A DNA stretch of 64,000 nucleotides from Halalkalicoccus paucihalophilus (lineage in GTDB: Archaea > Halobacteriota > Halobacteria > Halobacteriales > Halalkalicoccaceae). The stretch covers positions 186,001 to 250,000 of the forward strand of contig NZ_LTAZ01000004.1 in assembly GCF_001593955.1 (NCBI RefSeq), given 5' to 3'. Shown in pieces: positions 31,258 to 39,745 of this stretch. A program made the translations under genes and the position numbers. Every line of letters starts with the position of its first letter. The first letter of the stretch is position 1. Below the pieces are notes generated by a model, which saw only the letters and a program-made list of their open reading frames with translations, was not told the origin of the DNA and made no database searches.

Positions 31258-32964
31258 TTACTCCTCCATCGAGAAGACGAGCAGCCGGTCGTCGCGCTTG
31301 CCACGGCGGAGCCAGCCGCTGCCGCCGACCTGGATCGCGACGTACTGCTTTTCGGTGCCCGGATCGTACCAGCTCATCGGGTCGCCCGAAATCGGCGCGT
31401 CGCCGGCGTCGTACTCCCAGAGGCGCTCGCCCGATTCGCCGTCGTAGCCGACCATCTCGCCGTTCTGGTTGCCGGCGAACATGAGTCCGGTCTTGGTCGA
31501 CATCGTGCCGCCCCAGAGGTAGACGTCGCTGTCGATCCAGTCCTGCCAGACGACCTCGCCGGTCAGGGGTTTGACGGCGGTGATCACGCTGATGTGACCG
31601 TTGTAGCCCTCGGGTTCGGCCTCGGTCTCGTCCTCGAGGATACCGCCCCAGTACTTCTTGCCGGCCTCGAACTCCTCGAAGCGCCACCACGCCTCCTGGA
31701 AGGAGTTGTGGAGCTTGTGATACGAGATGCCGAGTTCGGGGTTGTAGGTGCCGGGCTGCCAGTCGTTGCCGCCCATGCCGCCGGGCATAAAGGGCACACG
31801 GCGCCCCTCGTCGATGTGGGGGATCATCCGGAACATGTTGAGCTGCTGGCACAGCGGCTCGCTGCGGACCAGCAACTCGCCGGTCTCGGCGTCCGTCGTG
31901 TAGAGCCAGCCGGTTTTACCCACCGAGACGGTGACGTCGCGTTCCTTCCCGCGGATCTCGACGTCCCGGATGACGATCCGGGGCATCGCCGAGTCGTAGT
32001 CCCAGACGTCGTGGGCGGATTCCTGGTGGAACCACTCATGTTCGCCCGTCTCCATGTCGAGACACATCGTCCCGATACTGTTGCGGTTCGGCCCCGGCCG
32101 GACCGAGCCGTCGAAGTCCGGCCCGGGGTTGCCCATCGGGAGGTAGAGTTTGCCACGCTGTTCGTCGACGGTCGCGCCCATCCAGTTGGTCGTCCCGGAC
32201 TGGTTGATGCTATCGCCGACCCATTCGGTTTCGGGCGAGAGCAACGTGTTCCAGACCTCGTCGCCGGTCTCGGTGTCGATGGCGGTGTGGAACCCGCGAA
32301 CCCCGTACTCGCCGCCGGCACTCCCCGTAAAGAGGGTGCCCTCGTAGACCTGTGGGGCCCACGTCGCGGAGTAGCCCCGCTCGTGGTCGGCGGTGCTGTG
32401 GTACCACTGTTCCTCGCCGGAGTAGCGATCCAGCGCGACGACCCCCGAGTCGAGGGTGGTCATGAACACCTTGTCCTCGTAGACGGCCGGCCCGCGGTTG
32501 TTGTCGTCACAACACAGTACCACGTCGTTTGGCACCGCGTATGTGTAACTCCAGAGGACCTCGCCCTCGCGTGGGTCGATGGCCTTGATGTGGTTTGGCC
32601 CGTTCGACTGGTACATGATCGGCGGGTCGCCCGGCACGATCAGGGGGGTCCCCTCCATGCTCGATCCCGACCCGACCGACATCTCGTATTCGAGTTCGAG
32701 TTCGCCGACGTTCTCGGGCGTGATGATCTCGCAGGTCGTATGGCGGTGCTGTTCGTAGTTCCCGCCGTAGACGAGCCACGCCTCGGGGTTCTGCCCGCTC
32801 TCGCTGAGCATCTCCTGCGTGACGTCTTTCTCGGGAATGCGATCGATGTCGTGTTGGTGGGTGACGGATTTCTCCGGTGCGCCGAGCACCCGATAGCCGT
32901 TGTCCGTCTCCCGTACAACCGTGTCCTGTGCGGCCTTGACGGCCCTGTCTTCGTCTATTGACAT
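31258..32964 (-). CDS. PQQ-dependent quinoprotein dehydrogenase-like beta-propeller
   Basis: This 568-residue protein carries the hallmarks of type I quinoprotein alcohol dehydrogenases. It has repeated tryptophan-docking motifs (for example TGEVVWQDWIDSD and SGERLWEYDAGD), the adjacent cysteine pair in VVLCCDDNN, and WDYDSAMP with catalytic-type aspartates. It lacks a signal peptide, although such enzymes are normally periplasmic. The unknown 301-residue protein at 32981 is 16 bases upstream on the same strand and surely co-transcribed. No PQQ biosynthesis genes are in the window. It may oxidise an alcohol or aldehyde; substrate and cofactor are unproven. Confidence 0.82.
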   Translation of the reverse strand: MSIDEDRAVKAAQDTVVRETDNGYRVLGAPEKSVTHQHDIDRIPEKDVTQEMLSESGQNPEAWLVYGGNYEQHRHTTCEIITPENVGELELEYEMSVGSGSSMEGTPLIVPGDPPIMYQSNGPNHIKAIDPREGEVLWSYTYAVPNDVVLCCDDNNRGPAVYEDKVFMTTLDSGVVALDRYSGEEQWYHSTADHERGYSATWAPQVYEGTLFTGSAGGEYGVRGFHTAIDTETGDEVWNTLLSPETEWVGDSINQSGTTNWMGATVDEQRGKLYLPMGNPGPDFDGSVRPGPNRNSIGTMCLDMETGEHEWFHQESAHDVWDYDSAMPRIVIRDVEIRGKERDVTVSVGKTGWLYTTDAETGELLVRSEPLCQQLNMFRMIPHIDEGRRVPFMPGGMGGNDWQPGTYNPELGISYHKLHNSFQEAWWRFEEFEAGKKYWGGILEDETEAEPEGYNGHISVITAVKPLTGEVVWQDWIDSDVYLWGGTMSTKTGLMFAGNQNGEMVGYDGESGERLWEYDAGDAPISGDPMSWYDPGTEKQYVAIQVGGSGWLRRGKRDDRLLVFSMEE

Positions 32965-32980
32965 TGTTATGTGTTATGTG

Positions 32981-33886
32981 TTATCGCAATGTACTCGGTT
33001 TTCGCATCTCCTCGGTGATCCAGAACATGTCCTTGACGATCTCCTCCTGATTGGTGATCATGATCGCGGTGCTCGCAGAGAGCGCCGCTGCCAACTGCTC
33101 GTCCGAAAGCGACCCGTCCGTCGCGATCGCATGGGCGGCCGTCGCCATGACGTACAGCCCCCCGAGCATCGCCTTGACGTCCCAGTAGCCGTCATCGAGG
33201 ATCTCGTCGGTGATGAGGAACTTCTTCTGCCAGAGGTGGATGTCGAGGTTCTTCACCCAGAGCAACGAACCGCCCATCGCGCGCTGTTGGAGCGGCGGGA
33301 CGTCCTCGACGTTGAACTCGACCTCGTCGGGGATGTCCTTCGTGGGCGTCCACCGTGCGAGGCGGTTGTTGTTGTTCACCACGTTCATCACCAGAACGGT
33401 TCGTTCTCGCTCGTCGAACCCACACTCCTCGAGGGCCGCCGCGAGCGGTTCCGAGCGGATCAGCCCGTGGGCCGTCCGCTCGATGTGTTCCGGGGTGAAT
33501 CGTGGGAGGGCGGCCTCGACGCTCTCGAAGAATCCCGTCTCGACGAGATGGTCGTAGATCCGCCATCCCGGCGCGACGAGTTCTCGATACAGGGTTTCGG
33601 GCTCGGTCTCCCCGTCGGGGATCCCGGCCTCCCGGACCTCCGGTAGCCGCTGGAGCTGGGTCGCCAGCTCCGACAGCTCCCGTTCGATGAGGTCGTCGTC
33701 GAGCTCGCCGCGCAGTTCGTCGCGAACGGCCTCGCCCATCGAGGCGAACTCCTCGTCGTCGCTCGTATCGATCACCCTGCGCAGTTCCTCGACCGTCAGT
33801 TCCTCGCCCGCCGAACTGACCCCGAGTTTCCGCGCCAATCGCTCGTGGTCCTCGACCGATACTTGCGGCCTGTTTACTTTTGCCAT
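32981..33886 (-). CDS. Uncharacterised helical protein coupled to the PQQ-type dehydrogenase
   Basis: This 301-residue protein is soluble and mostly helical. Its first part is charged (LTVEELRRVIDTSDDEEFASM). The middle contains VVNNNNRLARWTP, and the C-terminal part has an Ala-rich helix (GGLYVMATAAHAIATDG), then an ITNQEEIVKDMFWITEEM tail. No signal, membrane span or known catalytic motif is evident. It is the first gene of a two-gene transcript with the quinoprotein 16 bases downstream, so it is probably an assembly or electron-transfer partner, or a regulator. ATG 33886 is chosen over an upstream ATG at 33937. Family is not recognised. Confidence 0.6.
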   Translation of the reverse strand: MAKVNRPQVSVEDHERLARKLGVSSAGEELTVEELRRVIDTSDDEEFASMGEAVRDELRGELDDDLIERELSELATQLQRLPEVREAGIPDGETEPETLYRELVAPGWRIYDHLVETGFFESVEAALPRFTPEHIERTAHGLIRSEPLAAALEECGFDERERTVLVMNVVNNNNRLARWTPTKDIPDEVEFNVEDVPPLQQRAMGGSLLWVKNLDIHLWQKKFLITDEILDDGYWDVKAMLGGLYVMATAAHAIATDGSLSDEQLAAALSASTAIMITNQEEIVKDMFWITEEMRKPSTLR

Positions 33887-33961
33887 GGACCACCGCAACC
33901 TATGGAGGGGTCCATCATAGTTCTTGGTGTTATTCACTCGGCGGACGTGATGACGAAATCA

Positions 33962-33973
33962 GGGAATATTCCC
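33962..33973. promoter_or_regulatory. Perfect palindrome between the PQQ operon and cdc48-type gene
   Basis: GGGAATATTCCC is a perfect 12-bp palindrome 76-87 bases upstream of ATG 33886 and about 175 bases before the ATPase start at 34148. It is a candidate operator for the quinoprotein operon. A TATA-like TTCATATAGCGG at 34102-34113 probably serves the ATPase gene. The remaining part of the 33887-34147 gap has no recognised gene. Confidence 0.4.
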
Positions 33974-34147
33974 GGTGGACGGGGGCTCCGTTCGGCGGAC
34001 AATCGGCGTCCGAGAGGGCTACTGAGACCATACGATTCGCTTGACGCCTCGCTTACTCGTCGTTCCGATCGCCTCGGTTGAGGGTAGGACGGGCCCGTGG
34101 GTTCATATAGCGGACGCGACTACCCGTCGTGTGACGATCTACGACCC

Positions 34148-36331
34148 ATGGGAACGATGACCTTGCTCGTCAAGCCGATGGAGAAACGTGCGGTCGGGGA
34201 GCGCTTGGCGATGATCGCGAGCACGACCCTCGAAGAATTCGGCCTCGAGCGTGGCGATTACGTCGCCATCGAGGGCGAGAACGGGAGCAGAGCGGTCGCG
34301 AAAGTCCGCCCGAGTTTCAACGACACGCCCGAGGGTGCGATCCGGCTCGACGAGGACCTTCGACGGGCGGTCGGCGTCTCGACCGGCGACTCGGTGACCG
34401 TCGAGGAGGTGACGGTCCGCCCGGCCGACCGGGTGACGGTCGCGCTGCCGGAGGACCTCCCGCTCGAGGAACACCCCAACGTTCGGACCCGTCGGGCGCT
34501 CGTCGACCGCGTCCTCACGAGCGGCCAGACGGTCGTCGCCACCCTGCAAGGCACCTCTGCGGCGGGATCGAACGAGTACGTCCCCATGAGGGTGGTCTCG
34601 ACCGACCCCGCCGGATCCGTCCTCGTCGAGGAGTGGACCCGGATCACGATCTCGGACACGCCCGCGAGCGACCTCTCGATGACGAGCGGTGGCGGTCGCG
34701 ACCCCGACGCGATCACCTACGACGACGTGGGCGGGCTCGACGGCGAGATCACGCAGCTGCGCGAGATGACCGAACTCCCGCTCAGACACCCCGAACTGTT
34801 CGATGCCCTCGGGATCGACCCACCCCGTGGCGTCCTCCTTCATGGCCCGCCCGGCACCGGCAAAACACTGCTCGGACGAGCCATCGCGACCGAAACCGAG
34901 GGTTACGTCCGGACGCTCTCGGCCTCGGAACTCCTCGCGAACCATCCCGACGAGACCGAAGGACGGCTCCGTGAGGTGTTCGAGGAGGCGGAGGAGAACG
35001 CCCCGGCGATACTCTTCATCGACGAACTCGATGCGATCACCCCGAACCACGACCGTGGCGAGGCCGAGCGCCGCGAGGTCGCCCGGCTGGTCTCGTTGCT
35101 CGACGGGCTCGGTACCCGAGAGCGCGTCGTCGTCATCGGGACGACCAACAGCCTCGCCGAGGTCGACCCCGCGCTCAGACGGCCCGGGCGCTTCGATAGG
35201 GAGATCGAGATCGGCGTCCCCGACCGGGCGGGTCGCGAGGAGGTCTTCTCGATCCACACGCGAGGAGTGGCACTGGCCGAGGACGTCGACCTCGGGGCGT
35301 ACGCCGAGAGCACGCACGGCTTCGTCGGCGGCGACATCGAGAACCTGATCCGCGAGAGCGCTATGGCCGCCCTGCGGCGGGTCCGTCCCGAACTCGACCT
35401 CGATTCGACGTCGCTCGACCCCGGCGTCCTCGATTCGCTGCGGATCACGGACGCGGACATCCGGCGGGCGCTTCGGGGGATCGAGCCCTCGGCGCTGCGG
35501 GAGGTGTTCGTCGAACTCCCCGACGTGAGCTGGGACGACGTCGGCGGGTTGAACGAAACGAAAGCCCGGCTACAGGAGACTGTCCAGTGGCCGCTTTCCT
35601 ACCCCGAGGCCTTCGAGCGGGTCCGGCTCACGCCCGCGACGGGCGTCCTCCTCTATGGTCCGCCGGGCACCGGTAAAACCCTGCTCGCCAAAGCGGTCGC
35701 GAACGAGGCCGACTCGAACTTCATCTCGATCAAGGGTCCCGAGCTGCTCGATAAGTACGTCGGCGAGAGCGAGCGCGGGGTCAGGGAGATCTTCGCGAAA
35801 GCGAGGGAGAACGCGCCGACTGTGGTCTTCTTCGACGAACTCGACGCGCTGGCCGCCGAACGCGGCGGCGGGCCCGGCGGCTCGAACGTCGGCGAGCGCG
35901 TGGTCTCCCAACTGCTGACCGAACTCGATGGGCTCGAAGAGCTCGAAAACGTGGTCGTGATCGCGACCACCAATCGTCCCGAACTGATCGACGACGCCCT
36001 GCTTCGCTCGGGACGGCTCGACCGACATATCCACGTCGCCGAGCCCGACGAGGAGGCGAGGAGGGAGATCTTCGCGGTCCACACGCGCGGAAAACCGCTG
36101 GCCGAGGGCGTCGACCTCGATTGGCTCGCAAGCGAAACCGAAGGCTACGTCGGGGCCGATATCGAGGCGGTCTGTCGGGAGGCCGCGACCGCCGCCGTCC
36201 GGGAGTACGTCCACGACGGCGGGGACGTCGAGTCGATCGTCCTGACCCGCGCGGGCTTCGAGGACGCCCTCTCGGCGGTCGATCCGAGCGCGGACGAGGG
36301 GCCCGGCCGGTTCGGGGAGTTCCTCGGGTGA
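34148..36331 (+). CDS. Cdc48/p97-type AAA+ ATPase with two ATPase domains
   Basis: This 727-residue protein has an N-terminal double-psi barrel substrate domain (about 1-180). The first AAA domain has Walker A GPPGTGKT at 233-240 and Walker B ILFIDELDA near 288-296. The second has GPPGTGKT near 507-514, VVFFDELDA and TNRPELIDDALLRSGRLDR. Archaeal Cdc48 hexamers unfold proteins and can feed the proteasome. ATG 34148 is preferred; ATG 34157 is an alternative. Haloarchaea often carry several paralogues and this one is somewhat divergent, so the exact client set is unknown. The SAMP-like gene at 36372 follows 40 bases downstream on the same strand, which is suggestive. Confidence 0.88.
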   Translation: MGTMTLLVKPMEKRAVGERLAMIASTTLEEFGLERGDYVAIEGENGSRAVAKVRPSFNDTPEGAIRLDEDLRRAVGVSTGDSVTVEEVTVRPADRVTVALPEDLPLEEHPNVRTRRALVDRVLTSGQTVVATLQGTSAAGSNEYVPMRVVSTDPAGSVLVEEWTRITISDTPASDLSMTSGGGRDPDAITYDDVGGLDGEITQLREMTELPLRHPELFDALGIDPPRGVLLHGPPGTGKTLLGRAIATETEGYVRTLSASELLANHPDETEGRLREVFEEAEENAPAILFIDELDAITPNHDRGEAERREVARLVSLLDGLGTRERVVVIGTTNSLAEVDPALRRPGRFDREIEIGVPDRAGREEVFSIHTRGVALAEDVDLGAYAESTHGFVGGDIENLIRESAMAALRRVRPELDLDSTSLDPGVLDSLRITDADIRRALRGIEPSALREVFVELPDVSWDDVGGLNETKARLQETVQWPLSYPEAFERVRLTPATGVLLYGPPGTGKTLLAKAVANEADSNFISIKGPELLDKYVGESERGVREIFAKARENAPTVVFFDELDALAAERGGGPGGSNVGERVVSQLLTELDGLEELENVVVIATTNRPELIDDALLRSGRLDRHIHVAEPDEEARREIFAVHTRGKPLAEGVDLDWLASETEGYVGADIEAVCREAATAAVREYVHDGGDVESIVLTRAGFEDALSAVDPSADEGPGRFGEFLG

Positions 36332-36371
36332 GGGTGGGTGGTATAACCCGACGGACCACGTACGACGACCC

Positions 36372-36647
36372 ATGCAGATCGAGTGTCGCTTTTACGGCCC
36401 CTTCCGCGAGGACATCGGCGAGAGGCGGGTGCTCAGAGAGACCGACGCCCGGACCGTCGGCGAACTACTCGACGAGCTTTCGGCAGCGTATCCCGCCCTC
36501 GACGGGCGACTGGTCGACGGTGAGGGAATCGCCGGTTCGACGGTCGTCACGAAGGGGAAACGGGACGTTAGACATCTCGACGGCATCGCAACTGGGCTGG
36601 ACGAGGGTGACGTGATTCGGCTGACGCCGTCGGTCTACGGCGGGTGA
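36372..36647 (+). CDS. MoaD/SAMP-like small modifier ending in diglycine
   Basis: This 91-residue beta-grasp protein matches the MoaD/ThiS/SAMP fold: CRFYGPFREDIGERRVL at the start, ARTVGELLDELSAAYPALDGR and the C-terminal RLTPSVYGG with a free diglycine, ready for activation by a UbaA-type enzyme. Such proteins donate sulfur for molybdopterin or tungstopterin and may tag proteins. It converges on the AOR-family gene at 36674, whose enzyme needs a pterin cofactor, and follows a Cdc48-type ATPase. Either link could be meaningful. It differs from the SAMP at 18696, which ends GGSA. Confidence 0.83.
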   Translation: MQIECRFYGPFREDIGERRVLRETDARTVGELLDELSAAYPALDGRLVDGEGIAGSTVVTKGKRDVRHLDGIATGLDEGDVIRLTPSVYGG

Positions 36648-36673
36648 ATGGACGATCGGTCGGGACGTAGGGA

Positions 36674-38377
36674 TCAGTCGTCGGCGACGACGCTCGCGCC
36701 GATCGCGCTCGCAGGGACCGAATCGAGCGCGTCCGATGGGACAGTTCCATCGGAGTTCCAGCCGCGCACCTCGTAGTACTCCCCGATCGCCCTCTCCAGA
36801 TCGGGAACCTCCTCGGCGTAGGGCAGGCGGTCGTCGCCGGCGTCCTTCCCCCGTTGATTGTTGAAGTGGCGTTCGCGGGCGACGACGCGCGCCCCGATAG
36901 CGAGCAGGTGGTCGTAGTCGGTCTCCAGAAGGGTTTCGAGTCGGTCGCGGGTGACGTAGCCGCTCGCGAAGGCACAGACGATCCCCGAATCCCGTACTAC
37001 CCTCCTGTTCTCCTCGTGGACGAGCCGCTCGGCCTTCCCGAGTGTCCCCTCGGGATCGAGGTCGCCGCTGTACTCGAGCGAGAGCATCCCGCCGTACATG
37101 TGATCCGCGCCGCGGTTCGCGACGGCATACGAGAGCCCCTGGCCGTGGAGCACACGCCCGTCGTGGGCCGCGAACTCCATGCCCTTGACCGTGTAGTTCT
37201 CGACGCCGAGCTCCTCGTGTGCGCGGTCGACCCCTTCCGCCAGCAGGTCCGCGAGTTCGTCGCCCTCCTCCCGATAGGCGATCCTCTCCGTGACCTCGCG
37301 TGCGAGCTCGGCGTCGCCGAAGGCGTCCTCGCTTTTGAGATACGCGGCGACCGTCACGCCCGCCGAGATGGTGTCCATCCCGAGCGTATCGCACAGCTCG
37401 TTTGCCTTCATCACGTCGACGACGTCGCCGACGCCCTGACACGAGCCAAAGGAGAAGACAGTCTCGAACTCCGGGCCCTCCGTCTCGATCCCCGCCTCCT
37501 CGTCCCTCGTGGGTAGCTTACAGGCGTAGGCACACTGCGAACAGGCACCCTTCTCGTACTTCTTCTCCTCGACGGCGTCGCCGCCGATCCCCTCGATACC
37601 CTCGAACTCGTACTCCTGGAAGTATCTCGTGGGCAGCGCGAAGTTGTCGTTGATGAACTCCGTACTCCCGGTGGTACCCTGCCGGCGCATCAGGTCGTCG
37701 CTGGTCGCGGCCTCGCGGTGGACTTCCTTCTGAACGTCTGTGACCTCGATTTCGGGGGTCGAATCGCCCGCGAACGTGACGCACTTGATCCCCTTCGACC
37801 CCAGCACCGCGCCCAGCCCGCCCCGCCCGAACGCCCGCGAGTCGAACGTCATCACGCTCGCGAACCGAACGAGGTTCTCGCCCGCGGGGCCGATCGCGAT
37901 GCAGTTTTCGGGGCCCAACTCGTGGTGTTCGGCCATATATACCGAGGTCTCGGGGACCGTCGCACCCGCCAGTTCCGAGACCTCCTCGAAGGTCACTCCG
38001 TTGTCGGTGACGTGGATCGCGAGGAGTTCCTCCGAGCGGCCGACGACCTCGACGACCGAAACTCCGGTGGCGGCGAAGTTCCGCGAGAGATACCCTCCGG
38101 CGTTGGTCGAGACCAGTCCGTCGGTCAGCGGCGAGAGCCCGGTCATGTTCGTTCGTCCCGTAAAACTCATCCGGCCGGTCTGGAGCGGGCCGGTCGAGAG
38201 GTACGCGCGGTTCTCGGCCCCGAAGGGGTCGGCGTCGAAGGGGATCCGCTCGTGGGCGAGTGCGGTCGCGACCGCGCGCCCGCCGATGAACTCCGCGAGG
38301 AGGTCGTCGATGTCGCTCGTCTTGGTGGTGCGTTCCGCGACATCGATCGTCAGAAGGGGCCCGGTTGCGTGAAGCAT
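36674..38377 (-). CDS. Second aldehyde ferredoxin oxidoreductase family protein
   Basis: This 567-residue protein has the AOR domains in order: GGRAVATALAHERI, YLSTGPLQTGRMSFTGR, RGGLGAVLGSKGIK, and 4Fe-4S ligands CSQCAYAC plus the late Cys in DSGIVCAF. It is shorter than the paralogue at 24948 and quite divergent from it, so the substrate is probably different. It follows a cupin gene by 15 bases, probably in one transcript, and is convergent with a small sulfur-carrier-like gene. Tungsten or molybdenum cofactor is inferred from family. Next to it are THI5-type binding proteins, which may supply or sense a related molecule. Confidence 0.85.
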   Translation of the reverse strand: MLHATGPLLTIDVAERTTKTSDIDDLLAEFIGGRAVATALAHERIPFDADPFGAENRAYLSTGPLQTGRMSFTGRTNMTGLSPLTDGLVSTNAGGYLSRNFAATGVSVVEVVGRSEELLAIHVTDNGVTFEEVSELAGATVPETSVYMAEHHELGPENCIAIGPAGENLVRFASVMTFDSRAFGRGGLGAVLGSKGIKCVTFAGDSTPEIEVTDVQKEVHREAATSDDLMRRQGTTGSTEFINDNFALPTRYFQEYEFEGIEGIGGDAVEEKKYEKGACSQCAYACKLPTRDEEAGIETEGPEFETVFSFGSCQGVGDVVDVMKANELCDTLGMDTISAGVTVAAYLKSEDAFGDAELAREVTERIAYREEGDELADLLAEGVDRAHEELGVENYTVKGMEFAAHDGRVLHGQGLSYAVANRGADHMYGGMLSLEYSGDLDPEGTLGKAERLVHEENRRVVRDSGIVCAFASGYVTRDRLETLLETDYDHLLAIGARVVARERHFNNQRGKDAGDDRLPYAEEVPDLERAIGEYYEVRGWNSDGTVPSDALDSVPASAIGASVVADD

Positions 38378-38392
38378 GATGTGGCGAGCACT

Positions 38393-38761
38393 CTATCGTG
38401 GCGTGTCCGCCTCCGCCGTCTGCGAGTCGCCCCACGCGGGCTTTCCCCGTGGCGGCGCGAGGATTCCGACGCCGACGGCGGGCTCGTCGCCCCTGTTCTC
38501 GGCGCCGTGGTGTTCGTTGCTCGAAAAGCGATAGGAGTCGCCCGGCTCCAGAAGGACCTCCTCGCCCTCGACGAGCGCGACGAGCTCCCCGCTGATCATG
38601 TAGCCGATCTGCTCGTGGTCGTGGCGGTGGGCCGGCAGGGTCGCGCCGGGTTCGACGCGCCAGTACTTCATCCCCGCGCGCTCGCCCGTCGCCAAATCGC
38701 CCAGAGACACGCCCTCCGCAACCTCCTCCATGCCCGCCCCCTCGGTGCTGATCCGTTCCAT
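38393..38761 (-). CDS. Cupin-domain protein
   Basis: This 122-residue single-domain cupin has motif 1 HRHDHEQIGYMISGEL (His, His, Glu-type metal ligands near 46-60) and motif 2 PGDSYRFSSNEHHG with a His. It probably binds a metal and either a small ligand or substrate. It starts the transcript leading into the AOR-family gene and may help handle its substrate, or act as a sensor. A TATA-like GTTTATTAGG lies about 40 bases upstream. Enzyme or binding activity is not determined. Confidence 0.75.
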   Translation of the reverse strand: MERISTEGAGMEEVAEGVSLGDLATGERAGMKYWRVEPGATLPAHRHDHEQIGYMISGELVALVEGEEVLLEPGDSYRFSSNEHHGAENRGDEPAVGVGILAPPRGKPAWGDSQTAEADTPR

Positions 38762-38850
38762 GATATCCGTTCCCGTGAGTCGTGGTTCGATTTCCTAATA
38801 AACATTCTGGAGGAATTTTTAAGTGGAACACTCCCCATCGACCTAGAGAC

Positions 38851-39744
38851 ATGGGAACTGGTAACAGTGTTCGGCTGTTTCACCTCCCGTTCTCGTTTAT
38901 GCTCCCCCAGCGGGTAGCCCACGAGCGGGGGTATTTCGAGGAGGCGGGGTTGACGGTCGAACTGATCGAACGCGAGCGCGAATCGGTCGACGTGAAGTAC
39001 ATCCCCAGCGAGTCGAGCCTGACGGGCGATCACGGGGTCGATCTCTACCCGATCTGCAAGTGGGAGTCGATCAAGCGCACGTGGGAGATGGACGACGGAC
39101 GGATCGTCGCGAAGGGCACCTTCGCGGACCTCCCCTACACCGTGTTCGTCCGGTCCGATTCTGATATCGAGGAGCCGGCCGACATCGCGGGCGTCCCGGT
39201 CGCGGTCAACCGACGGACGGGTCAGGAGTACACCGCGATGCGGGCCTTAGAGGAATACATGACCCCCGAGGAGGTGACCCTCAAGGGGTTCGGGATGCCG
39301 ACCGACCGTCTGCGGGCGCTCCGGGATGGCGAGGTCGAGGCCGCGATTTTGCTCGACCCCCAGAGCACGCTCGCCGAACACATGGGCTTCCGCGAGGTCC
39401 TCTCCTTCGACAACCACATGGGGATCGTCGGCGGCGACGGGATCGACGAGCACGTCCTCGACGCGTTCATGGCCGCCTACGACCGGGCGGCAATGGAGAT
39501 CAACGCCAATCCCGAAAACTATCGAGAGGAGTACCTCGACATGCTCGAGAAGGATTCGAGAGTGGCACCCGACCTCTTCGAGGACGTCGACATGGAGGCG
39601 GTCCGCGCGGACCTCTCGGTCCCCCGCTACGAGGTGCCCGAGCGCGCTGATAGAACGGAGCTCGACGGCCATCTGGAGTGGATGAAGGAACGGAAGCTGG
39701 TCGACGAGAGTGCCGACATCGACCGGATCGTCGCCTCGCACTGA
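38851..39744 (+). CDS. NMT1/THI5-like binding-protein fold, no export signal (1 of 3 in tandem)
   Basis: This 297-residue protein has the periplasmic-binding-protein type II fold seen in NMT1/THI5 and SsuA families: QRVAHERGYFEEAGLTVELIE near 20-40, then DIAGVPVAVNRRTGQEYTA and LRDGEVEAAILLDP. It has no Tat motif, lipobox or hydrophobic leader, so it stays in the cytoplasm. A TTTTTAAGTGG promoter element at 38817-38827 fits a leaderless start at 38851. The next two genes follow with a 1-base gap and a 4-base overlap. It may be a ligand-binding or enzyme relative rather than a transporter component. Ligand unknown. Confidence 0.75.
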   Translation: MGTGNSVRLFHLPFSFMLPQRVAHERGYFEEAGLTVELIERERESVDVKYIPSESSLTGDHGVDLYPICKWESIKRTWEMDDGRIVAKGTFADLPYTVFVRSDSDIEEPADIAGVPVAVNRRTGQEYTAMRALEEYMTPEEVTLKGFGMPTDRLRALRDGEVEAAILLDPQSTLAEHMGFREVLSFDNHMGIVGGDGIDEHVLDAFMAAYDRAAMEINANPENYREEYLDMLEKDSRVAPDLFEDVDMEAVRADLSVPRYEVPERADRTELDGHLEWMKERKLVDESADIDRIVASH

Positions 39745-39745
39745 C

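Noticed and set aside
31093..32961. 622-codon plus-strand frame opposite the quinoprotein gene
   Set aside because: It mirrors the real propeller gene and shows no conserved domain; only the minus frame has PQQ-type motifs.
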